Shown here in pieces: positions 56,136-64,000 of a stretch of 64,000 bases of DNA. The notes beneath the pieces were generated by a model that was given only the letters and a program-made list of their open reading frames with translations, made no database searches and was not told the DNA's origin. Position 1 is the first letter of the stretch, and each line of letters opens with the position of its first letter. A program made the translations under genes and the position numbers. The DNA lies in assembly GCA_029962745.1 (NCBI GenBank), contig CM057171.1, forward strand, positions 3,506,682 through 3,570,681, read 5' to 3'. Origin of the DNA: Echinometra lucunter. Lineage: Eukaryota; Echinodermata; Echinoidea; Camarodonta; Echinometridae.

Positions 56136-56352
56136 TACATTCTAAAAAAAAGGATTGGTCAAAATAACCAATGTGTTGGCGAATCTATGTCCGACGAAAA
56201 AAAATGGTCAAAATCAACCAAAATTTTGGTACATTTTAACCAATAATTTGGTAATATTGACCATCATATTGGTCAGTCTTGACCAATATTTTTGGTCGGA
56301 CACATATTAACCAAAGTATTGGTCATTCTGACCAATCATTTTGTAGAGTGTA
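56136..56352. mobile_element. MITE with TACACTCTA ends and TTGGTCA words
   Basis: Left TACATTCTAAAAAAAAGGAT and the inverted right end (TACACTCTACAAAATGATTG) form a TIR that continues through TTGGTCARAATRACCAAT. Nearly the whole core is TTGGTCA/TGACCAA words in both orientations, and a GTCCGAC pair is also inverted. Ends coincide with TA dinucleotides, which would fit a TA-targeting (Tc1/mariner-like) element, but this is inference. Confidence 0.8.
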
Positions 56353-56690
56353 TATAGATTCTAAACCAACCATGCCAACGTTGGTCTCTTTGTCTGTAAC
56401 TTACCTCTTGTTAGTCTGCAGAATGAACGATTTAATATACCAAGCCATTTTCCTACCTTCTTTACTTGTGCTGACATCACAGACATTCGTATTATTGAAC
56501 ATAATCTTTGTCGAGCTGAGTTAATGTATTGATTTGTTCGTTTACTTAGCAGGGAATTATAGGACTAAGTGATAATTTGAAAAATTTCATTCAAAAACCA
56601 ATACAGGCCGTCTTTTACATCTGTAAAGTAACTGCACCATTGTACGAAACCCTAAAAAAATCCTTCCGTTCGACACCCCAATCATTATTA
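56353..56690. other. Unassigned
   Basis: No feature recognised between the two CACTCTA MITEs. Confidence 0.45.
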
Positions 56691-56923
56691 TACACTCTAA
56701 AACCTAAAATGTTGAATCTCCATTTAAAATGATGCAGGAGTGACTACATTTTCAAAATGTTAGATTAACACTTTGAACATGCTGGATTCAACACTATACA
56801 CGCTGGATTCCAATATTTACACGGTGGAATCCAGCATGTTCAAATTATTAATCTACCACTTTGAAAATGTACACTCCTCCTCCCTTTTGAATGGCGATTC
56901 AACATTTTCGTTTTTAGAGGGTA
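56691..56923. mobile_element. MITE with TACACTCTA ends and GGATTC words
   Basis: Left TACACTCTAAAACCTAAAAT and the inverted right end (TACCCTCTAAAAACGAAAAT) continue through GTTGAATCNCCATT. Inside, CATGCTGGATTC, CACGCTGGATTCC and the inverse GGAATCCAGCATG recur. It has the same outer 9 bp as the element at 56136 but a different core. Confidence 0.85.
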
Positions 56924-57177
56924 TGCATCAATGAAAAGATGTGGAATTATGAAATAAAGTATCATGATTATATTTCCATATTATTGTACTCGTATTCCAG
57001 CAATTTCAATTTCAAATATCGCATATTTTACAAACAAAAAGATGATACACTTTTCATTTGTATACAGGCCTTGTAGATATCCTCGGGAAAGAAACGTCCA
57101 CAATTATTATTTGATGTTGTAAAATGAAACAAAAAGTCTCTTCCGGTTTAATATGATTTTGAGTCTATTTCACTGAT
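56924..57177. other. Unassigned
   Basis: AT-rich; nothing recognised. Confidence 0.45.
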
Positions 57178-57489
57178 ATGTTAGATGAGTATTCAACATA
57201 TTCGAAAACACTATCCCCCGCAAAAGTAGAAAATGTGGCAATCGAATTTGAAATAGATAACAACGAAAATGAAAGCAAGAGCATTCATTATTTCGACGCC
57301 GCCAACAGTCTTGGACGAGATGCCAGTGAAATAATTTTCACAACAACGCTTGTTGATAAATACCCAAAATTCACTTCAAATTCATTCAATTCAAATTTAT
57401 TTCACGTTGCAATAAAAAGTACATGTACAGGTATAGCAAAAAGCTATGACAGTGTAAAAAAAAAACCCCAAAATACTAACATAGAATAG
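57178..57489 (+). other. Uncharacterised 103-codon open frame
   Basis: ATG-started frame with mixed, rather hydrophilic composition in its first 70 residues (for example AIEFEIDNNENESKSIHYF). No domain was recognised. Its last third overlaps a reverse-strand LINE 3' end, so the frame as a whole cannot be a single gene. A small exon or remnant in 57178-57390 is possible. Confidence 0.2.
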
Positions 57490-57560
57490 AACATACACAT
57501 TATTATTGCAAAAGTAGGTTGCAGTATAAAGGAAATGCCCTTGTAGGAGGCCGACCCCCA
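57385..57560 (-). repeat. LINE 3' end, reverse strand
   Basis: On the minus strand GGCATTTCCTTTATACTGCA, a T-rich stretch and the terminal GAAATAAATTTGAATTGAAT (plus about 57386-57405) match the style of the LINE end at 52568-52586, including the TTGAATTGAA tandem. It is probably a 5'-truncated copy of a related element. Confidence 0.65.
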
Positions 57561-59232
57561 AAATATGATAATGATTCAGTCACTTTGCTCATTCTTTATT
57601 TTACCTAATAATTACTAAAAATGAAAACAAAGCTTTGACGTGTCATCATCCAGATCATTCCCAGCATCTATACAAGCTCCATCCTTGAACGAGATACGTC
57701 ACGATCTCCACGATCTTCTTACAAAAACGTTTGCATAACAAACGAAATACTCTTTAACATTAACAAGTTTATTTTCAAATTCGCAGATATTACCAGGAAA
57801 GTGAAAGCGAATTTTGTCATATGCGTCATCATCATCATGATCTATTTCAAAACAGACGCCTGTATCATCCAGCCTTGAAAGAGATAACTATCAAAACTTG
57901 CAAAAAGTTTGTTCACCTATACCAACATAACTCTGCATAATTCAGACACTAAATTATCCCTTTCTTTCACAACTTTCACTTTGAGGATACCGTATAATTT
58001 TCCTTTGTTTCAAAGTCTAGATAACAACGTGAGTGGATGCATTGTAGCTTGAAAAAGAAGCTGATATTTGATATCTAAACCGCAACTATTCTACTCATTG
58101 CTTCCAAACGCGAAAGGTGATGACAGCCAGTAGTTGTTGTCAGCCGGCGCACTTTGAAAACTTTAAAGCATATTCCGTTGATTTATCAGATTCTGTTCAC
58201 TTATATTTGATCAATTTTTCATATTTCTTTATTAATTCAATCATCTATTAGATAATCATTCATGCATTAATTTGATTAATTAATTAACTCCTTATCACTC
58301 TTAGAAAAATGTGCCAGATGAAACCTATTTTGTCACGTATTTAGAACATCAAGAACAAAAAAAAAAAGGTTCCTCGTACAACTTAGAACCATTTAAAGAA
58401 CCATACTGGAACCCGTGGTCGCCTGTAGGTACGAGAATGTATACTGCCCCCCCCCCCCGCCCCGGCGTAAGTGCACGGAATATTGCCTACCGGTCTCTAC
58501 ATTTGCAAAATATCGGTGGGCAGAAAGAAGAAAGGGGGCCAGTGGCCATTGCTAGATTAATAAGATATGAGAGAACCTAGCAAATGATATGGAAAAGAGT
58601 GAATCATAAATTGACAATTTGATCTCAGGGTACAAGGTGTCACCCCTCCTATTTTGACACTTGCAAAATTGTGCCAACGCACCTCTTTGCTTATAAACCT
58701 CTACTTTCAGTCTTTGTTGGCCCAAGAGTTTAATGAATGGAAAAAAAAAACAACATACAAACGAACGAAAAAAACAAACATCGCCAACATACCCCCAAAC
58801 TACAACAGCAACAACAGCAGCAAAAACACAAACAAACAAACAAATCAAATCAAACAAAAAACAAACCACACACGCACATGATGGCAATATTATAGCCATT
58901 GCCATCATTACGTTGTTAAGTAACTTTTAAAAGTCTGGCTGCATAGCCGTATTGCGTAAATATGAATCCTGGAAAAATGCACTTCAAAAGCATCATCATT
59001 GTGCTTCACGAAAAGTGAAAATATACAAGTGACCGGAAATGCCAGACCCCCTTTTTTTACCCATTGACTGCAGTGTTAATCTTAGACAAAAGCATACCCA
59101 GGTTAGTTTTTCAAATGGCGGAATTCAATGATAGATATCGTGATCATAACATCTTATATTTAAAAGCCTATATATCCTTCTAAACATCATTATACAACAC
59201 AGACATCAACTTGAAATTCAACAATTTATTAG
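57561..59232. other. Unassigned
   Basis: AT-rich sequence; C tract at 58448-58459 and an A/C-rich stretch at 58740-58875 (CAAACAAAC). No gene is supported. Confidence 0.45.
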
Positions 59233-59463
59233 TCAAGCCTCCACAAAGTTATCAGATCCATTCAAATCATTATATAACAATCCGGTTTTAGCTGCTTTAA
59301 ACTGGGAATCAAGTAAAACAATCTCTAGTATGGCGGGAAAAAAATGTAGCCCAGCCTCATAAAATGTTCGTCTGCTGAAACATACAGAGACATAGAGCAT
59401 TTGATATTGAATCAACAGAGTGTATGCCCCCCTACGAAGAGAAGGGCTATTATTGGGAGACAC
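59233..59463 (-). other. Uncharacterised 76-codon open frame
   Basis: Reverse-strand frame, including SRRTFYEAGLHFFPAILEIV and a QFKAAKTG stretch, ending in a TGA followed closely by AATAAATTGTTGAA. The closing layout (FK-type segment, stop, then AATAAA and TTGAA) recalls the C-terminus plus 3' UTR of a LINE, but no diagnostic motif is present. Confidence 0.3.
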
Positions 59464-59562
59464 ATGTCTGGTTTATAGGTGAGCAGATGCCAAGTGTGAG
59501 GTCGGGATGTATTTTTTTTTTCTTCTGAACGCTTTCTATAAACTTTTTACAGTCCTCTTATC

Positions 59563-59675
59563 TAGAGAGAGAGAGAGAGAAAAAAAGAGGGAGAAAAAAA
59601 TGGAGAGAGATTGAGAGACACAAAAATGAGCTATTTAGTATATGGGCCGAGAGATGGTTGTTGCTGCTGTTGTGA

Positions 59676-59746
<71 letters not shown>

Positions 59747-59772
59747 GATGGCGATGATGATGGTGATGATCA
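59563..59772. repeat. GA tract and GAT trinucleotide array
   Basis: (GA)n at 59563-59580 and (GAT)n over 59677-59772 with GGC/GGT changes at the right end. His, Asp and Ile frames are shadows. Confidence 0.96.
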
Positions 59773-60689
59773 CTGTCTCTCGCGTGGGCGTGGGCGTAAC
59801 ATTGGCGCTTCATGTTGCCTTGGCTTCAGAAATGGTTTAGCCAATCACGTGACAACTTGAAGAACCAATGAAAATAACACCTGTAACGTATTCTGGCTGT
59901 GTGCTTCTCCTACCCCCCCCCCTTCCCCTTGAACGCCCAACTGTGCACGGAGGTATAACGCAAAGATCAACAGTATGCTATGGAAATCCCTGCATATATT
60001 TATAACATAATTATTTTTTAGATATAAGAGGCAAATAATAGGTGAAATAAATATACTTAATATAATATTTCTTTTATATAAATGATGGGCTCTGATATGT
60101 CTGATAGGCTGTCCCATTTCTGCAAGGTACTTTTTTTCGTCTACGTTTAACAATCATTTTCATAATCTAAGAGTGTTGATTAATACACGCTACCTTCATT
60201 ACGGTAGACCGGGGAATTGCCATTGGTCTGTTGCGACTCGGTCCATTTGTCATCTTTCCTATGTTTTTTTTTTTTTTTTTTTTTTTGGGGGGGGGGGATA
60301 GCAGTCAAAAATATTGCTGTAGACACGAGCGATCAGAAAGCTGCGTAGAAAAGGTAGTTTTTGCCCATTTAGGCGCATCAGGAAGAAGACATGAAGAACA
60401 TGAAGAAAAAGAATATGTTTTCCTGCGTTTGACGAAGAGAAATAGGCAGAGGCCTTCTTTAGGGGTGTGCTGGAGAAGGCTAAAATCGTTTAGGGGTAAA
60501 TACGAATAGCAAGGCACTGGAAAAAAAAAACCTCGATAAGGGCATGATTTTGATCAATGCCCTTTTAAGGTGGTTTTGGAAAACACAGGTCACAGGGTTT
60601 TATACTGAATATGTGCACAAGAAATATATACTGAATGCCCCCCCCCTCCCCCTTTCGCTTTCGGGGCTAATATAATTTCTTCTATCAAC
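59773..60689. other. Unassigned; T22/G10 junction
   Basis: A T run directly joined to a G run at 60266-60297; poly(C) at about 59910-59919 and 60636-60644. A small hairpin AAGGGCATGATTTTGATCAA plus TGCCCTT lies at 60538-60564. No gene is supported. Confidence 0.5.
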
Positions 60690-60935
60690 ATTCAGTCTAA
60701 TGACCATATGGTCCAATTATGATTTGGTCCAATAATCATATCATCCAATGACCAAGAGTCTTTCAGCATTTCGCAGAAATACCATTTGGTCTAAACACAA
60801 TTGGTCCAAATACCAATTGGTCTAATTATATTTCGTTCGTTCAATAATTATCTGGTCCAAGAGCCGTTTCGTCTAATCCTATAGTCTAAATATCCACTAG
60901 GTTCAATCACCACTTTGTCCTTTTCGACTTTCTAT
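60690..60935. repeat. TTGGTCYAAT word repeats
   Basis: More than ten near copies of TTGGTCCAAT/TTGGTCTAAT alternate with ACCATTTGG and ATAATCAT words over about 240 bp. It is likely a degenerate minisatellite or the body of a MITE with lost ends. Confidence 0.7.
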
Positions 60936-60952
60936 CTAGCTGTATAGCCGGA

Positions 60953-60976
60953 GGGGGGGGGGGGGGGGGGGGGGGG
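60953..60976. repeat. Poly(G), 24 bases
   Basis: An uninterrupted run of 24 G, the longest in the window. Confidence 0.97.
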
Positions 60977-61764
60977 TCATGGAAGACAGTGATCGAACGA
61001 TCCGGCATAAATGGAAAATAATTTTGCCATTCCGGTTCCTTTGCAGGTGGCCATCATATCTGAGGGTGTTTGTTATTAATTCCTCTAAAGTAAAACAAAA
61101 AGAGAGGTAAAAATTCTCCCTCTTTCGGGTCTGGAAACCAAACATGCAGATATTAGAAGCAGAGCGAAAGCTGAGCCGTGCCGCGACAAGGGCCGTTGCA
61201 TACCTAAGTCCTGCCTGGCGTCAGTCCGCCCGGCGCGGCGGCATACCGGAGAGTGCACCCACCCCCTGTCCAGCCGTGCTCCTTTAACTCGCTCTACGGT
61301 TTCCATTGCAAATATGGAATTCTAGATATTCATGCTTGATTTTCGCTTTACCCACACCCTCCCCCGCCTCGCCGCCTCGCCTCTCGTTTGGTGCTCGTCG
61401 CATGTAGGCCTATACCCTAATCTTTTTAATAATCTGTATCCATTTTTTGAAATTTCTTTTTCCACTTCCCAAATTTTTGCTTATCATTCTCTTATCATAG
61501 CATATTTTTGCCTGTATTTGTCATTTTTATTCTATTCCACAAAAAGAAAGAGAAAAAAAAAATCAAAAAGGTTGGGCAGACGAAGCTTAATAGTTGGTAT
61601 ACACATAAAAATAATGATAGTACAATACTTGCCATGCTTGTGAAACAAACACAGGGCTGAATCTTTTATGAGCGTACAAACTGCAGTGTGATTAAGGCAT
61701 CCTGTCATGCCTGTTGTGTAATTCTTGAAGTTCAGTGGTCGAGCTGATTTTGCATAGTACATTG
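60977..61764. other. Unassigned; short GC-rich patch
   Basis: The patch 61170-61280 is GC- and CpG-richer than its surroundings (GCCGCGAC, CCCGGCGCGGCGGC) and might be an unmethylated-island remnant or the GC-rich half of a repeat. No gene is supported. Confidence 0.45.
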
Positions 61765-61946
61765 GGAGCATTGTGGTATATTGGTGAAAGCTCTTGACTC
61801 TTCTTCCAGAGGTTCTGGGTTCGATCCTTCCGGGGTGCTTACATCCTTGAGCAAGATGTTTTACCTACTATTGTCCAACTCTACCCACGTGTAAATGAGG
61901 ACCTGGCAATAGCTTGGAGTCATAATAATTTGTAGGGCCTTAGCTC
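61765..61946 (+). repeat. tRNA-derived SINE, family S1 (copy 3)
   Basis: The A-box region GTATATTGGTGAAAGC and the B box GGGTTCGATCC (61817-61827) are followed by GAGCAAGATGTTTTACC and CTCTACCCACGTGTAAATGA, GGACCTGGCAAT blocks. Spacing and block order match 9155-9308. A (TA)n tract follows at 61961-61996. Confidence 0.8.
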
Positions 61947-61960
61947 AAGAAGAACAGCAA

Positions 61961-61996
61961 TATATATATATATTTATATATATATTATATATAAAA
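61961..61996. repeat. (TA)n tract
   Basis: Interrupted TA dinucleotides after the SINE tail. Confidence 0.9.
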
Positions 61997-62424
61997 ACAT
62001 AACCTAATGTTGTATTGGGTTAAATTGTTTCAAGTTAAAACAATCATGGGTCGGAAGAGTAGACGGATTAAGTCTTGCACAGTGGTGAAAAACGTTTAAA
62101 AATGTTCTGAAATTTGCGTGATTATTACGAAGAACTTAAATGCTATTTACAGATTTATGCAAATCACTTTAATGAATCGCCTGGAGTCTACAGCTTTCAA
62201 GTTTCAAATTCATGATTTAAAAACATTATGCAATCATGAAAATATAAGAAAGAAATGCAAATAGAGATCAAACAGAAAAGAAATCTTTAAGAATTCGAAA
62301 TCGCAGACAGAGAAATAATATTTCAGAAGGATGACGGGCATTAAATGGAGCGGAAGTTATCCTTTCTTTCTACACCTCGGAGAACCTGCTGGTAGATGGT
62401 TTATGAGAGGACGAGGGAGGAAGA
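61997..62424. other. Unassigned
   Basis: No feature recognised. Confidence 0.45.
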
Positions 62425-62463
62425 GGGAGAGAGAGAGAGAGAGAGACAGAGAGAGAGACAGAA

Positions 62464-62520
<57 letters not shown>

Positions 62521-62560
62521 GAGGAGAGGAAGAGAGGAGAGAATGAGAGAGATAGATAGA
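62425..62560. repeat. GA microsatellite
   Basis: (GA)n with a few ACA/AAA interruptions, about 95 bp pure plus a GA-rich edge ending in (GATA)n. Confidence 0.97.
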
Positions 62561-63104
62561 TGCCGACCGAGGAAGAAACTGTTTTCAAAATCATATTTTG
62601 ATTTTATTTATTGAAGCACGGATTGAAGGATTTAGAGTGTATAGCCACGGGGACTTTCACTTTTCGTACTTGCTTTGCTCAAATTATTTCAACATAATGA
62701 CAGATATTCGTCGGTACTATGGACAAAGGTGCTAGAAAGTTCAGTTACAATCTTGGTCACGTGTCTGCGCATACATGACGTTCTGGTTCATCTGTGCAGT
62801 TGTGTTACTATTAGATATGACTTGAGATAAGTTCAACAATAGCAAAATGCTTCTGTACTCTGATAAAATTATACCAGAATTAAGGGTCGCTAAAAGTATC
62901 ACCATAATCACAACGTTTATTAGACATTCGAAAAGAGAGGGAGAACGAATGTCTGTCTGTCTTTGAATTCATTTTTTTTTAAAGGGAAAAAGGACATTTT
63001 TACCCCTGACCCCAAAGAACGGAACATGCGACTAAAAGAGGTCACATGTTTCTCAAAAGTATGCATTTCATGAGATAACTTGGTAAGATAACAAAACAGA
63101 ACCA
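62561..63104. other. Unassigned
   Basis: No feature recognised. Confidence 0.45.
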
Positions 63105-64000
63105 ATTGACTAACTAAAATTAAGATTTAGTGTCTTTGACAGAACCATTGTACTGACTGCAATTAAGATGCTGTGTCATTGACGGAACCATTGTACTGAC
63201 TGCAATTAAGATGCTGTGTCTTTGACGGAAACACTGTACTGACTGCAATTAAGATTTAGTGTCTTTGACGGAACCATAGTACTGACTGCAATTAAGATGC
63301 TGTGTCTTTGACGGAACCATTGTACTGACTGCAGTTAAGATGCTGTGTCTTTGACGGAACCATTGTACTGACTGCAATTAAGATGCTGTGTCTTTGACGG
63401 AACCATTGTACTGACTGCAATTAAGATGCTGTGTGTCTTTGACGGAACCATTGTACTGACTGCAGTTAAGATGCTGTGTCTTTGACGGAACCATTGTACT
63501 GACTGGACGCTGTGTCTTTGACGGAACCATTGTACTGACTGCAATTAAGATGCTGTGTCTTTGACGGAACCATTGTACTGACTGGACACTGTGTCTTTGA
63601 CGGAACCATTGTACTGACTGCAATTAAGATGCTGTGTGTCTTTGACGGAACCATTGTACTGACTGCAATTAAGATGCTGTGTCTTTGACGGAACCATTGT
63701 ACTGACTGCAATTAAGATGCTGTGTCTTTGACGGAACCATTGTACTGACTGGACGCTGTGTCTTTGACGGAACCATTGTACTGACTGCAATTAAGATTTA
63801 GTGTCTTTGACGGAACCATAGTATTGACTGCAATTAAGATGCTGTGTCTTTGACGGAACCATTGTACTGACTGCAGTTAAGATGCTGTGTCTTTGACGGA
63901 ACCATTGTACTGACTGGACGCTGTGTCTTTGACGGAACCATTGTACTGACTGCAATTAAGATGCTGTGTCTTTGACGGAACCATTGTACTGACTGCAATT
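63105..64000. repeat. 43-bp minisatellite array, continues past window
   Basis: About 21 units of TGACTGCAATTAAGATGCTG with TGTCTTTGACGGAACCATTG and TAC, usually 43 bp. Variants are a 45-bp form with an extra GT, a form with GATTTAGTG in place of GATGCTGTG, and a shortened form in which CAATTAAGAT is replaced by GAC (about 36 bp). The first units (63105-63240) are the most diverged. The array is cut by the window end. Confidence 0.97.

Noticed and set aside
63335..63790. Overlapping 69-81-residue reverse-strand frames with SVQWFRQRHS repeats
   Set aside because: They come from the 43-bp minisatellite shifting frame every unit and run into TAA in the third frame.
63105..64000. CRISPR-like regular repeats
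   Set aside because: Units are directly tandem with no unique spacers, in a eukaryotic context.

Overview
The window looks like a repeat-dominated stretch of an animal nuclear genome, most probably a marine deuterostome such as an echinoderm (sea urchin type). That is inferred from the mix of tRNA-headed SINEs, a jockey/CR1-like retrotransposon, very many TIR-flanked non-autonomous DNA transposons (MITEs), abundant microsatellites and long poly(G)/poly(C) tracts, with no bacterial or organellar gene structure. The species cannot be fixed from sequence alone. Two gaps of exactly 500 N (25219-25718 and 45906-46405) are scaffolding placeholders. No complete host gene was recognised; the window reads as intron or intergenic DNA with a few short exon-like segments.

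Layout. 0-13 kb: a fold-back element, two SINEs, a TTAA-flanked (piggyBac-type) MITE, a fold-back MITE with poly(G) at one end, a 640-bp trinucleotide array rich in GAC/ACG, a reverse-strand SINE, a 502-bp TTAA-flanked element, a hexanucleotide array abutting a Ser-tRNA-like SINE, and a MITE built from GGTGCAA words. 13-25 kb: an ACGAGCTCGACAC fold-back element, a 130-bp TGACGTCA/GGTACC element, another reverse-strand SINE, a second copy of the piggyBac-type MITE, and two exon-like segments (22126-22191 plus, 24347-24399 minus). 25-48 kb: gap 1, an AAT-based array, a near-perfect 29-bp hairpin, several GTTTCA-ended MITEs (one carrying a 44-bp perfect internal inverted duplication), G-rich tandem repeats, an exon-like minus segment (34097-34166), a GCGCGCTTCGCGCGC repeat that runs into gap 2, and a third, decayed piggyBac-type MITE.

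48-53 kb: a decayed jockey/CR1-like non-LTR retrotransposon with an N-terminal Cys/His finger, AP-type endonuclease and reverse transcriptase. It is frameshifted and interrupted by two younger MITEs, one with a clean TAA duplication. 53-64 kb: LINE 3' ends on both strands, a second Ser-tRNA-like SINE, a third GTTTCA MITE, two MITEs that share a TACACTCTA end but have different cores, a third SINE of the 9.2/19.5 kb family, and a 43-bp minisatellite that leaves the window at 64000.

The elements do not form a working pathway. What links them is nesting order, shared termini and recurrent inverted short words. Exon-like segments are reported with low confidence because transcript evidence was not available.
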